Assembly (NCBI RefSeq): GCF_003994415.1
Contig: NZ_CP034689.1
Span: forward strand, 4,588,001 to 4,652,000
Origin: Achromobacter spanius
GTDB taxonomy: Bacteria > Pseudomonadota > Gammaproteobacteria > Burkholderiales > Burkholderiaceae_B
Reading direction: 5' to 3'
Length of the DNA stretch: 64,000 bases
Each line of letters begins with the position of its first letter. The stretch's first letter is position 1. The notes below the pieces were generated by a model. It was not told where the DNA came from. It was given only the letters and a program-made list of their open reading frames with translations, and ran no database searches. The translations under genes and the position numbers were made by a program. Below are positions 1 through 8,850 of the stretch, in pieces.

Positions 1-888
1 GAATGGCTGGCCACCGGTGAAGGCGATGTCTCCTTGCGCGCCAGCACGATGCCGGCGCACATCCGCGAAGCAGTCAAAGCCCTGGAAAAGTTGCTCTCCG
101 CCCCCGGGCGCGAACCTGGTGTCGAAGGGCCCCGCGCCAGCGTCGCAACCCGCACCAGTATTGGGTTTGACCCTGGTGTCGTCGGTGGGCGCGAGCGACC
201 GCTTTCGGACTTCGCCATGGAGCAAGGTCTGGCCGAGGTCGGCATTACGGTGTGGGGCCCACGGGCGCAAGACTGGGCTGCCGGCGCCGAGTATGCGCTT
301 CGGCTGATGCGCCAGAGCATCACGCCTGCGGCAACGGAGCCGCTCCCGAGCCGCCTTAACGCGGCAGGAGACACCGTAGCGTGCCGCGACATGCAGGCGG
401 CGCCCCCCGCCCCTCGACGGGATGATGCGGGCGGCGTTGACGCGACCTTGCGAGGACCGGAAGAGACGGCGAGCAATGTGCTCATCAAGAAGCTGGCGGC
501 GGATCTCGGGAATCGGGACTGGAAGTGGTGGGACTCCAATTCATTCCGGCGCCTGACGTTCGAAGACGGCCAGGATCGGCGGGACGGCAGCGCGCTGCAC
601 GGCACGATGCAGGCCAGGGACGGGCATCCCGACGTGAATATGGCTGCTGGAGTACGTGAGTTCATCGAAGCAGCCAGCCCGTTCGCAGTCGGCAAGCTCT
701 GCAACGCACTTGACGAAAAGGAGCATGATTTGCAGGGCATGCGGGCCGTCCTGACAGACCTTATCAATGAGTGCGAGCGCGCCGATGCCCAGGCGGCCGG
801 CGAAGTGCAGCGCCTCTTCATCCACCCGCACGTTGTGGAGTTTGCGCGCCGGGCGGTGGCCGGCCGCACGGAGGCGTCGTCATGCTAA
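1..888 (+). CDS. Hypothetical protein of an integrated element (5' end outside window)
   Basis: The frame is open from base 1 (Glu-Trp-Leu-Ala-Thr-Gly...) and ends at TAA 886-888, so at least 295 residues are visible and the true start is probably upstream. The first in-window start would be TTG at 34. I recognise no domain. The middle (about residues 60-160) is Pro/Ala/Gly-rich and looks disordered; the C-terminal 130 residues are more charged and probably helical. It lies on the same strand as the zinc-finger, lipoprotein and AlpA-like genes that precede a P4-type integrase, so I read it as cargo of that element. No function assigned. Confidence 0.5.
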   Translation, partial: EWLATGEGDVSLRASTMPAHIREAVKALEKLLSAPGREPGVEGPRASVATRTSIGFDPGVVGGRERPLSDFAMEQGLAEVGITVWGPRAQDWAAGAEYALRLMRQSITPAATEPLPSRLNAAGDTVACRDMQAAPPAPRRDDAGGVDATLRGPEETASNVLIKKLAADLGNRDWKWWDSNSFRRLTFEDGQDRRDGSALHGTMQARDGHPDVNMAAGVREFIEAASPFAVGKLCNALDEKEHDLQGMRAVLTDLINECERADAQAAGEVQRLFIHPHVVEFARRAVAGRTEASSC

Positions 889-945
889 TGTCCCGCTTTT
901 CAAATACCGCCCCGGCCACGCCGTTTCGCTGGCCATTCACATCCT

Positions 946-1257
946 ATGGAAGAACCGAAAAAACCGCGCCGCCGCAAGAAAGAGCCGGACACCCTGTATT
1001 GCTCGTTCTGCAACAAGTCTCAGCACGAGGTCAGCAAGTTGATTGCGGGGCCAAAGGTGCTGATCTGCGACGAATGCATCGAAATCTGCAACGAGATCAT
1101 CGTGGAAGAGCAGTACCTGCTCGCGGAACGGAAGGGCACCCTGGCGGCGTACATCGTGGAGCAGCAGGAAGAAGTGGCCGAAATCCAGCAGCGCATACTC
1201 AAGGCCGCTCGCGCCCTTGGTGCATCGGTCGCACCTGGCGGCGATACGCGGCACTGA
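946..1257 (+). CDS. Free-standing ClpX-type C4 zinc-finger protein
   Basis: 103 residues. Residues about 17-55 match the N-terminal zinc-binding domain of the ClpX unfoldase: Cys-Ser-Phe-Cys-Asn-Lys-Ser-Gln-His-Glu-Val, then Leu-Ile-Ala-Gly-Pro, then Ile-Cys-Asp-Glu-Cys-Ile. All four zinc cysteines are present as two CxxC pairs. No AAA+ ATPase follows; the rest is a charged helix (about 60-95), and the N-terminus is a basic Lys/Arg patch. In ClpX this domain dimerises and binds adaptors and substrates. A lone copy in an integrated element could therefore compete for ClpX adaptors or dimerise with ClpX, which is inference. Family identity is clear; role is unknown. Confidence 0.85.
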   Translation: MEEPKKPRRRKKEPDTLYCSFCNKSQHEVSKLIAGPKVLICDECIEICNEIIVEEQYLLAERKGTLAAYIVEQQEEVAEIQQRILKAARALGASVAPGGDTRH

Positions 1258-1532
1258 CCGTATTGACGTTAGCCTTGGCCGGCTGCTCAAAAGATCCCGT
1301 CTCCGTGCCCAGCACGGACAACCAGGGTATCCAGGTTGCCGAATTGTTCACGCATAAGGGCGTGACCGTCTTCCGCTTCTATGACGCCGGCCGCTGGGTC
1401 TACTTCACCAGCAAGGCTAGCGACGTGACCGCCACGCATACGGAGCATTGCGGCAAGGGATGCGTGCGAAGTGTGAACGTCGAAACTAGAGGGGGCGAAT
1501 GGCTCGTGCAGGAGGATCACGATGAACACTGA
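1224..1532 (+). CDS. Small lipoprotein, phage/ICE type (DUF4884-like)
   Basis: The frame contains a short signal sequence ending in a lipobox (Leu-Ala-Gly-Cys, about 1281-1292), then about 80 residues with the pattern Val-Phe-Arg-Phe-Tyr-Asp-Ala-Gly-Arg-Trp-Val-Tyr-Phe. I recall this pattern from small phage and ICE lipoproteins assigned to DUF4884. The start is uncertain: the basic n-region (Arg-Arg-Tyr) lies upstream of the first legal start (TTG 1263), and no ATG/GTG is in frame nearby. The coordinate given marks the probable region only; a one-base indel may hide the real start. It overlaps the zinc-finger gene and ends at TGA 1530-1532, overlapping the next start. Confidence 0.55.
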   Translation: MGRTWRRYAALTVLTLALAGCSKDPVSVPSTDNQGIQVAELFTHKGVTVFRFYDAGRWVYFTSKASDVTATHTEHCGKGCVRSVNVETRGGEWLVQEDHDEH

Positions 1533-1785
1533 CGTGCGAATCGAGCCCGTGTACGTAGATCTGGCAACCGCCTCGGCGATCACAACGCTGGCAGAGTCCA
1601 CCATCCAGTCGATGGTCACGCGCGACGAGTTTCCCGCGCCCCGGGAACTCTCCGGACGACGTGTAGGTTATCTGTACGCCGAGATCGTGGAGTGGGCGCG
1701 CAGCCGGCCGAAGTCTACGATGCTTCCACCCCTAACACTGGGGCGAAAAAGCGGAAGGCCGACCCCACCCAGGCGGAAGGCGGTT
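1522..1785 (+). CDS. AlpA-like helix-turn-helix excision/regulatory protein (apparent frameshift)
   Basis: The N-terminal ~60 residues fit an AlpA/MerR-type winged helix: a helix Ala-Thr-Ala-Ser-Ala-Ile-Thr-Thr-Leu-Ala, then Thr-Arg-Asp-Glu-Phe-Pro-Ala-Pro-Arg, then Tyr-Leu-Tyr-Ala-Glu-Ile-Val-Glu-Trp. Such proteins control integrase and excision in P4-like elements. As read, the frame stays open to 2091 and runs antisense through the integrase end, which is implausible. If one base is missing near 1692-1697, the protein instead ends naturally (Ala-Glu-Val-Tyr-Asp...Ala-Glu-Gly-Gly) at TAG 1783-1785, meeting the integrase stop exactly tail to tail. The end given follows that reading. The ATG at 1522 overlaps the lipoprotein stop. 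Confidence 0.6.
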
Positions 1786-3074
1786 AGCGTCCGCGCGCAG
1801 CCAGCTTTTCCAAGTAGTCCGACAAGCGCCGCAACCAAACGCGGCGCTCTTTATCGTAGGAATAGCGGTTGTAATCGCCCTCCACGCCCTCCAGCATGTG
1901 ACCAAGGATCACCTCGGCCACGTCGCGCGGACATTTCAATGACGCAAGAAATGTGCGCGCGGTGCGACGCAGATCATGGGGGCCCAATGCGTTACGGTCA
2001 GCCTGAGCCGTTTCCGCTCGGGTGCGGTGTTGCTGTAGGGCTGCTGGTAATACACACGAGTTTGCACCGACTTCTGCTCCCAATGCCCTGACGCGCCATA
2101 GGACGGAAAAAGGTAGCCCTTCGGATACGCCTCCAATCGGCGGCGCACGATTCCCTCTGCACGGCCTACTAAGGGCACCCGGAAATCCGTGGCCTCCACT
2201 CGCTTGACGTTCTTGGTCTTTGCCTTCGGGACTGTCCACCACAGGCCGTCAGCCTCCTCGGTAATCTCTCCGGCCTCCATAACCGTGATTTCCGCCCCCG
2301 CGCGGCCGTCCATAGATAAAGGGTCAGGATGTCATGTATATCTCGGGAAAAATTAGGCAACCAGCGGATGAGCTCCCCGGCTTCCGCAGGGGACAACACT
2401 CTCTTCGTGACGCCCGATTTGACGCCGTTGATCGCTTTGCCATTCGACTTCAGCTTGCCCCTCAAGATGACGCGCCACCAGTTCGGCACTGACTCCGGCA
2501 GCTTACCGGCATCGTGGCAGTACTCCCAGGCCGCCCCAAGCTCACGCCGTAGGATCTGCGCCTGAACAGGTATATGGGCGTAGGAATCGATCAGCTCGAA
2601 TGCCTGGGCCCGAGTGACTGCGGCGGCAGGTGCAGATCCTAGTGCGCCCAGCATGGTCGCGAAAGTTCGTTTGATCTCGGCCTGGCCCTTCGCCGCGCGA
2701 TTACGCTCGACATGACCGGTCAGATAAATGGTGCAGACATCCGCGACGGACAGTGCGCGCGCGTCCTTCTTGCCTCGCTCCGCAGCCAGTGTCTCGCTCG
2801 CGATCGCGCGCGCTTCTTTCGCGCGTTTGGCAAGATCTACGCCAGAGGCTCGTTCCTTGCGCAATGCGTCCCACGCCCCCAGCGCTGCCGGGAAGGAAAC
2901 CTCGGGCCAGCGACCGATTTTTTTCTGCCGCATTTTGCCGTCAATGGGACTCTTGAACCGATACAGCCATGTCCGCGTCGTCGCGGTTGCGGCAAGGCGC
3001 AAGCCAGGGCACCCATCAATGGTAAGGTGTTGCCCTGGCTCAAGAAGCTTGGCGGCGCGCGCATCGAATTGCAT
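1784..3074 (-). pseudogene. P4-type tyrosine integrase, interrupted by two frameshifts
   Basis: Three overlapping reading frames join into one integrase. 3074 to about 2300 gives the N-terminal DUF4102-type domain and core-binding domain, up to Tyr-Leu-Trp-Thr-Ala-Ala-Arg-Gly. About 2313 to 2010 continues with Ala-Glu-Ile-Thr-Val-Met-Glu, the region around the first catalytic Arg. About 2030 to 1784 supplies His-Asp-Leu-Arg-Arg-Thr, Leu-Gly-His-Met and the nucleophile region Tyr-Asn-Arg-Tyr-Ser. The first shift falls in a C-run near 2297-2305, the second near 2020-2040. Every catalytic block survives once the frame is repaired, so this may be a sequence error rather than decay. It lies at the end of the element, next to mutS. 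Confidence 0.8.
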
Positions 3075-3091
3075 AGGTCTGAATCCCCTCT

Positions 3092-3163
3092 GGCGTAAGT
3101 TTTCCCGAGGATGCTAAACGATGCGGCGTAAGTTTTCAAAACGACGCCCCGGAAAGTTACGCC
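3092..3163. repeat. Repeated GGCGTAAGTTTTC motif beside the integrase (possible att/arm sites)
   Basis: GGCGTAAGTTTTC occurs at 3092-3104 and again at 3125-3137 in the same orientation. A related inverted copy (GAAAGTTACGCC) is at 3152-3163. The cluster fills the gap between the integrase start and mutS. Short repeats at this position are typical of integrase arm-binding sites or an attachment site. The core site itself cannot be identified without the other end of the element. Confidence 0.45.
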
Positions 3164-3243
3164 AAACAGGCAAGTGATGATGGGTTTAGACGGGCGTCGT
3201 TGGGTCATTCGCCGATCAACAAACAAGGCTCATCACTCTGTAA

Positions 3244-5916
3244 ATGCAAGCAGCACAAGGTAAAACCCACAAAACACCGGGCGGAATCGACGAATCGATC
3301 ACCGGCCACACCCCCATGATGCAGCAGTACCTCCGCCTGAAAGCGGAGGCTGGCCCCTTGCTGCTCTTCTACCGCATGGGCGACTTCTATGAAATGTTCT
3401 ACGAAGACGCCGAGCGTGGCGCGCGCCTGCTCAACCTCACGCTGACCAAGCGGGGTTCGTCCAACGGCACGCCCATCCCCATGGCCGGCTTGCCCGTGCA
3501 CGCCATGGAGCAATACCTGGCGCGGCTGGTCGCCATGGGCGAGTCCATCGCCATCTGCGAACAGATTGGTGACCCGGCTGCATCCAAGGGGCCGGTCGAG
3601 CGCCGCATCGTGCGCATCGTCACCCCCGGCACCTTGACCGACGACGCGCTGCTGCCCGCCAAGGCCGACCGCGCGCTGGCTGCCGTGTTCGTGTCCGGCA
3701 ATGCCCGCGCGCCGCGTGCCGGCCTGGCCTGGCTGAACCTGGCCAGCGGCGAATTCCGCGTCACCGAATGCGCGCCGGCCCAACTGGAATCCGAGCTGCA
3801 TCGCATTGCGCCCGCCGAGATCGTCTGCGCGGACAACGCCGTCTTTGAATTTCCGTTCGACGGCGCGCGCTCGCGCGTGCCGGACTGGCACTTCGAAAGC
3901 GATGGCGCGCGCGCGCATCTGCTGGCGCACTTCAAGACCGACACGCTGGCGGGCTTCGATATCGAAGACATGCCGGCCGGCATCTGCGCCGCCGGCGCCT
4001 TGCTGCGCTATGCCGCGCGTACGCAATCGCAGGCGCTGGCGCACGTGCAAAGCCTGTCGGCCGAACGCCCCGGCCAGTACGTGCTGCTGGACCCGGTCAC
4101 CCGCCGCAACCTGGAACTGACGCAAACACTGTCGGGCGAAGATGCGCCCACGCTGTTTTCACTGCTGGACGGCTGCCGCACGCCCATGGGTAGCCGGCTC
4201 TTGCGCCGCTGGCTGCATCACCCCTTGCGCGAAAACGAGCAGGCGCTGGCGCGCCAGCAGGCCATTTCGGCGCTGCTGGCTGGCCGCATGGACGTGGAAC
4301 AAACCTTTGGGTCGGCCGGCCTGCTGGAAGCGCTGCGCGCCGCGCTCAACGCCTTCCCGGACATTGAACGTATCGCGGCTCGCCTGGCGCTGCGCTCGGT
4401 GCGCCCGCGTGAACTGGCCAGCCTGCGCGACGCTCTGCAATCACTGCCCGCGCTGCGCGATCTGGTCGAACCCATGGCGGCGTCGCCACGCCTGGGCGAA
4501 CTTGTGTCGCACCTGTCCGTTGACCCGGCGCTGGCCGCGCTGCTGGTGCGCGCCATTGCGCCGGAACCCGCCGTGGCCATTCGCGACGGCGGTGTGCTGG
4601 CCCCGGGCTTTGATGCCGAACTTGACGAGCTGCGCGGCCTGGCCGCGGACGGCGGCGACTTCCTGGTGCAACTGGAAGCCCGCGAACGCGAGCGCACCGG
4701 CATCAGCAACCTGCGCGTGGAATTCAACCGCGTGCATGGTTTCTATATTGAAGTCACCAAGGGCCAGACGGCCAAGGTGCCGGAAGACTACCGCCGCCGC
4801 CAGACGCTGAAAAACGCCGAACGCTACATCACGCCCGAGCTCAAGACCTGGGAAGACAAAGTCCTGTCCGCGCAAGACCGTTCGCTGGCGCGCGAGAAAT
4901 GGCTGTTCGAGCAATTACTGGACGTACTGGCCGAACACGTGCGTCCCTTGTCGGACTGCGCCGCCGCGCTGGCCGAGCTGGACACGCTGGCCGCGTTGGG
5001 CGAACACGCGCGCCGCCACGACTGGATCGCGCCTGATCTTTCCGAAAACGCCGACATCGATATCGACGCCGGCCGCCACCCCGTGGTGGAACACGCCATT
5101 GAACGATTCACGCCCAATGGCTGCCGGCTGGATCCGGCCCGCCGCATGCTGCTGATCACCGGCCCGAACATGGGCGGTAAATCGACTTACATGCGGCAGG
5201 TGGCGCTGATTGTGCTGCTGGCGCGCATTGGCAGCTTCGTGCCGGCCGCGCGTGCCCGCATCGGCAAGATCGACCGCATCTTCACCCGCATCGGCGCCGC
5301 CGATGACCTGGCGGGCGGGCGTTCGACCTTCATGATGGAAATGACCGAGGCCGCCGCCATCCTGTCGGCCAGCACGCCCAACAGCCTGGTGCTGATGGAC
5401 GAAATCGGTCGCGGCACGTCCACCTATGACGGCCTGGCGCTGGCCTGGGCCATCGCCTGCCGTCTGCTGGCGCACAACCGCGCGCTGACGCTATTTGCCA
5501 CCCACTACTTTGAACTGACGCGCCTGCCGGCCGAACAGCCGGCGTCGGCCAACGTGCATCTGGCGGCGGCGGAATCGGCCGCCGGCATCGTGTTCCTGCA
5601 TGAAGTGCGCGAAGGCCCGGCCAGCCGCAGCTACGGCATTCAGGTGGCCCAACGCGCCGGCGTGCCGGCGGCGGTCATCCGCCAGGCCACGCGCGAGCTT
5701 GAACGGCTGGAGGCGCAAGGCGCCCCCACCCCGCAGTTGGGCTTGTTCTCGGCCGCGGCCGACGCCGATGCGCAAGCCTATGCCCAGGCCGACCGCCACG
5801 ACGCCATCGAAGCGCTGGACGCGCTGCGCGAAGAGCTTGCCACCATCGACCCCGACAGCCTCACCCCGCGCGAAGCGCTGGACGCCCTCTACCGCCTGAA
5901 GAAGCATCTTCAATGA
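3244..5916 (+). CDS. mutS: DNA mismatch repair ATPase MutS
   Basis: 890 residues, full length. The mismatch-reading motif (Gly-Asp-Phe-Tyr-Glu-Met-Phe) is near residue 45. The core and clamp domains follow, then the ABC-type ATPase with Walker A Gly-Pro-Asn-Met-Gly-Gly-Lys-Ser-Thr (about 639), the signature region (Ser-Thr-Phe-Met) and Walker B Leu-Val-Leu-Met-Asp-Glu-Ile-Gly (about 714). A helix-turn-helix dimerisation tail completes it. MutS recognises base mismatches and small loops and recruits MutL. Its stop overlaps the next ATG by four bases (ATGA). The upstream 170 bp contain the integrated element's repeats, so its promoter lies at or within that junction. Confidence 0.98.
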   Translation: MQAAQGKTHKTPGGIDESITGHTPMMQQYLRLKAEAGPLLLFYRMGDFYEMFYEDAERGARLLNLTLTKRGSSNGTPIPMAGLPVHAMEQYLARLVAMGESIAICEQIGDPAASKGPVERRIVRIVTPGTLTDDALLPAKADRALAAVFVSGNARAPRAGLAWLNLASGEFRVTECAPAQLESELHRIAPAEIVCADNAVFEFPFDGARSRVPDWHFESDGARAHLLAHFKTDTLAGFDIEDMPAGICAAGALLRYAARTQSQALAHVQSLSAERPGQYVLLDPVTRRNLELTQTLSGEDAPTLFSLLDGCRTPMGSRLLRRWLHHPLRENEQALARQQAISALLAGRMDVEQTFGSAGLLEALRAALNAFPDIERIAARLALRSVRPRELASLRDALQSLPALRDLVEPMAASPRLGELVSHLSVDPALAALLVRAIAPEPAVAIRDGGVLAPGFDAELDELRGLAADGGDFLVQLEARERERTGISNLRVEFNRVHGFYIEVTKGQTAKVPEDYRRRQTLKNAERYITPELKTWEDKVLSAQDRSLAREKWLFEQLLDVLAEHVRPLSDCAAALAELDTLAALGEHARRHDWIAPDLSENADIDIDAGRHPVVEHAIERFTPNGCRLDPARRMLLITGPNMGGKSTYMRQVALIVLLARIGSFVPAARARIGKIDRIFTRIGAADDLAGGRSTFMMEMTEAAAILSASTPNSLVLMDEIGRGTSTYDGLALAWAIACRLLAHNRALTLFATHYFELTRLPAEQPASANVHLAAAESAAGIVFLHEVREGPASRSYGIQVAQRAGVPAAVIRQATRELERLEAQGAPTPQLGLFSAAADADAQAYAQADRHDAIEALDALREELATIDPDSLTPREALDALYRLKKHLQ

Positions 5917-7106
5917 ACCTCGACCAACCCTTGCCGCTCTTGGGCAACCAAAGCCCCAACGACTTCATGCGCCGCTACTGGCAGCGCAAGCCGCTGCTGA
6001 TCCGCCAGGCCATCCCTGGCTTCAAACCGCCACTGGCCATTGCCGCCATCAAGAAGCTGGCGAAGCGCGACGACGTGGAATCGCGCCTGATCTGGCGCGA
6101 GAACGGCGAATGGCAAATGGAAAACGGCCCCTTCGCACGACTGCCCAAAGACAACGAAGGCGACTGGACGCTGCTGGTGCAAAGCGTAGACCTGCTCAGC
6201 GATGCCGCGTCTGAATTGATGGGCCTGTTCCGCTTCATTCCCGACGCCCGGCTTGATGACGTGATGGTCAGCATTGCCAGCCATGGCGGCGGCGTGGGGC
6301 CGCACTTCGACAGCTACGACGTCTTCCTGCTGCAAGCCGCGGGCGAACGCGAATGGCGTTATGGCCGCCAGAAAGACCTGTCGCTGGAACCGGGCCTGCC
6401 CTTGAAGATCCTCAGCAACTTCCAGCCCGAGGAAAAGGCGGTGCTGGCGCCGGGCGACATGCTGTACCTGCCGCCGCAGGCGGCGCATGACGGCGTTGCG
6501 CTCGGCGACGGCTGCATGACCATCTCAATCGGTTTCCGCGCCCCCACCCAGGCCATTCTGGCGCGAGGCCTGCTTGAAGCCGCGGCCGACCAGGTGATGG
6601 CGCGCGTCGGCTTGCTGGGCGGCCCTTATGGCGAACCGGCGCTGCCCGGCCCGAAACTGTCGGCGGTCTACCGCGACCCCGGCCAACCCGCCGTCGACAC
6701 GCCCGCCGCCTTGCCTGACGCGCTGGTGGCCGCCACGCTGGAAACCGTGGAAAAGCTGCGTTTTGACGATGCGCTGGCGTCGCGCTTCTTGGGCTGCTGG
6801 CTGACCGAACCGCATAACCAAAGCGTCTTTGATGCCGCGGACGACATCGACGTAGACCTGGAAGACGCCTGGCCCACCTCGGGCCGCCTGGTGTTGGACC
6901 GCCGCAGCCGCATGCTCTATCGCGGCAAACAGCTTTTCATCAACGGCGAAACCGCGATGACGCCAGCGGACGCCGCGCTGCGCACGCTGGCGGACGCCCG
7001 CCGCCTGGACTGCGCTGATCCGGCTTGCGCCAAGTTGTCGCCCGAGGCGCGCTCGTGCTTGGCGGACTGGTTGGATTCCGGCTGGATTCACTACGTGCCG
7101 GCGTAG
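5913..7106 (+). CDS. RoxA/YcfD-like ribosomal oxygenase (JmjC-type cupin)
   Basis: 397 residues. The JmjC/cupin iron centre is visible: His-Phe-Asp (HxD, about residues 130-132) in Gly-Pro-His-Phe-Asp-Ser-Tyr-Asp-Val-Phe, and a distal His in Ala-Ala-His-Asp-Gly-Val-Ala (about 192). A C-terminal winged-helix-like part follows, as in YcfD. The E. coli member is an Fe(II)/2-oxoglutarate oxygenase that hydroxylates an arginine of ribosomal protein L16; the same substrate is inferred here. Translation is probably coupled to mutS through the 4-base overlap. It ends at TAG 7104-7106. Confidence 0.88.
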   Translation: MNLDQPLPLLGNQSPNDFMRRYWQRKPLLIRQAIPGFKPPLAIAAIKKLAKRDDVESRLIWRENGEWQMENGPFARLPKDNEGDWTLLVQSVDLLSDAASELMGLFRFIPDARLDDVMVSIASHGGGVGPHFDSYDVFLLQAAGEREWRYGRQKDLSLEPGLPLKILSNFQPEEKAVLAPGDMLYLPPQAAHDGVALGDGCMTISIGFRAPTQAILARGLLEAAADQVMARVGLLGGPYGEPALPGPKLSAVYRDPGQPAVDTPAALPDALVAATLETVEKLRFDDALASRFLGCWLTEPHNQSVFDAADDIDVDLEDAWPTSGRLVLDRRSRMLYRGKQLFINGETAMTPADAALRTLADARRLDCADPACAKLSPEARSCLADWLDSGWIHYVPA

Positions 7107-7324
7107 TATCCCGACACGCCGGCGTATCGGATTCGAACAGAACGCAATCAGATCCATGCCCCGGGACACATAAGGAAAGAGATAACACCAAGCTGAAAGG
7201 TTTGTTGCCGTTCGGATGCGACCTTTTTAACTTTCACACGCGCTGCGGCGCCGGACTCCTGTAGCCTGAGTTCTGGTTTCCCCTAATGGGGGTTTCAAGA
7301 GTCGTCATCTACAGGAGTCCAAAA

Positions 7325-7537
7325 ATGATGAGCAAAACCTTGATTATTGCCTCGGTGCTGGCCGTTGCGCTCAGCGCTTGCAACAAGAAGGAAGATGCCG
7401 CGGCGCCCGCGACCACTCCGGGGGCAAGCACGCCCGCCCCCACGACCACGCCGCCTGCCACCCCGGCTCCCGCGCCCGGCACCACTCCTGGCGGCGGCTC
7501 GACCACCCCGGGCGGCTCGACCACGCCCGCGTCTTAA
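7325..7537 (+). CDS. Small Pro/Thr/Gly-rich lipoprotein
   Basis: 70 residues from ATG 7325. A second ATG follows at once at 7328, and an AGGAG ribosome site sits at 7312-7316. The signal sequence ends in Val-Ala-Leu-Ser-Ala-Cys, a lipobox. The mature part starts Asn-Lys-Lys-Glu-Asp and then consists only of Ala/Thr/Pro/Gly low-complexity sequence, so it is likely an extended cell-envelope peptide. A strong terminator follows. Similar short lipoproteins are common in the group; no function is known to me. Confidence 0.75.
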   Translation: MMSKTLIIASVLAVALSACNKKEDAAAPATTPGASTPAPTTTPPATPAPAPGTTPGGGSTTPGGSTTPAS

Positions 7538-7576
7538 TAAAAACAGAGACGAACCCCCGCTCTGAAGACGCAAGAA

Positions 7577-7608
7577 AACCTCGGCAAGTAAATTGCCGGG
7601 GTTTTTTT
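7577..7608 (+). terminator. Rho-independent terminator after the small lipoprotein
   Basis: Stem ACCTCGGCAA / TTGCCGGGGT with loop GTAAA, followed by seven T (7602-7608). It lies 40 bp after the lipoprotein stop. Confidence 0.85.
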
Positions 7609-7633
7609 GCGTCTGAATTCGGCCTACGCAAAT

Positions 7634-7667
7634 GAAAAAGGCCCCCGATCCGAAGATCGGGGGCCTT
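7634..7667 (-). terminator. Terminator of the bamC transcript
   Basis: Stem AAGGCCCCCGATC / GATCGGGGGCCTT with tetraloop CGAA. The five A on the + strand before it give a U-tract on the minus strand. It lies about 40 bp past the bamC stop and may also act on rightward transcripts. Confidence 0.85.
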
Positions 7668-7708
7668 GGCGTTTCCAAACCGGCACACAGGCGCCGGCTT
7701 GACGCGAT

Positions 7709-8845
7709 TTACATCTTGTCCTTCAGAACGCTCAGCAAGCGCTGGGCCGTGGCGCTGTTGTCGCGCGTGCCGTTGGCGTCCAGCACCGTCACCGTGGTCT
7801 GTTCACCGGCGCCAGCCAGGTGGATGCGGTACTGCGGTGCTTCGGCCTTCTTGTCGCCCGAGAACAGGCGGCTGAAGAAGCCGGGCTGCTCGTTCTGCTC
7901 GCCCGTGTCGGTGTCGACGTAACGCACGAAGTAATCACCGGTCGAGCGATCGCGGTCATCCACCGCAAAACCGCCACCGTCCAGGGCCACGCCAACACGG
8001 CGCCAGGCGCGGTCAAACGATTCGGCGACCAGCAAAGAGGTGCCTTGCGTACGAACGTCTTCCTGCACGGCGGGCTTCTGCGGCGAGGCTTCCGCCTGCT
8101 GCACCAGCTTGCGGGCGTTGTCTACGTCCGAACCCAGGTAGACCATCATGCGAGCAAGCATGGCGGCGTTCAGGCCCGGGTCTTCCTGACCGTTCTGCCA
8201 TTGCACTTGGCCGCCATCGGCGCCAACGCGCTTTTCAAGCATCTGGCGATGGCTGACGTACACCTCGGTGTGACCATCGACGCGCTCGACGCGAGTGCGG
8301 AATTTCTCGCGCTCGCCGCTGTCCCAAGCGGATTCCAGCACGGCGCCCAAGGCTTGGCGCAGCCAGCTTTCCGGAATCTTGGCGCGGTTTTCCGCCCAGT
8401 CGGTTTCAATCAGGCCGGCGGCCGGGTTGTTGCTGGCAACGGTAAAGCCGTTTTCGGTCCAGAAGTCGACCAAGCGCGGAAAGATCTCTTCCGGCGGCCG
8501 TTCAACCACCAGCCAGCGCAGATCGCCGTCGCGCTCGACCCGCATGTCTTGCCGGCCCGGCAGCACGTTGCTGGTTTTCGGGGCGGTGGCTTGCGCCTGG
8601 CCCTGCTGTTGGAACTGCGAGTACGTCGTCGAGCCCGATGCGGGCGCGCGATAACGCGGGTCGCTATTGGCCTGGGTCAGATCCGGCGGGATGCTCAGAG
8701 GCTCTCCACGCTGGGTGACGGCGCTCTTGTAGTCGACAGATTCTTCATTGCCCAGGAATTGATTGACCTCGCTGCAGCCGGCCAACAACACCAGAGACAT
8801 CAATGCCGACAAACCGGCATGACGTTTGTTCATACGTATCCTCAC
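7709..8845 (-). CDS. bamC: Outer-membrane assembly lipoprotein BamC (NlpB)
   Basis: 378 residues from ATG 8845, or 374 from ATG 8833 (Met-Asn-Lys-Arg-His), which fits a signal peptide better. Lipobox Leu-Leu-Ala-Gly-Cys. After it comes the unstructured BamC segment (Ser-Val-Asp-Tyr-Lys-Ser), which in E. coli binds BamD, then two helix-grip domains. BamC is a non-essential part of the BAM complex that inserts beta-barrel proteins; the window's TpsB and usher are candidate clients. It begins 6 bp after the dapA stop, reproducing the conserved dapA-nlpB pair. Confidence 0.92.
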   Translation of the reverse strand: MRIRMNKRHAGLSALMSLVLLAGCSEVNQFLGNEESVDYKSAVTQRGEPLSIPPDLTQANSDPRYRAPASGSTTYSQFQQQGQAQATAPKTSNVLPGRQDMRVERDGDLRWLVVERPPEEIFPRLVDFWTENGFTVASNNPAAGLIETDWAENRAKIPESWLRQALGAVLESAWDSGEREKFRTRVERVDGHTEVYVSHRQMLEKRVGADGGQVQWQNGQEDPGLNAAMLARMMVYLGSDVDNARKLVQQAEASPQKPAVQEDVRTQGTSLLVAESFDRAWRRVGVALDGGGFAVDDRDRSTGDYFVRYVDTDTGEQNEQPGFFSRLFSGDKKAEAPQYRIHLAGAGEQTTVTVLDANGTRDNSATAQRLLSVLKDKM

Positions 8846-8850
8846 GATAT

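Noticed and set aside
771..1532. A 253-residue protein including the lipoprotein
   Set aside because: Its N-terminal part is an out-of-frame reading of the zinc-finger gene; only the C-terminal lipoprotein looks real.
1522..2091. A 189-residue AlpA protein
   Set aside because: The last 100 residues run antisense through the integrase end and are low-complexity. A one-base shift gives a natural end at 1783-1785.
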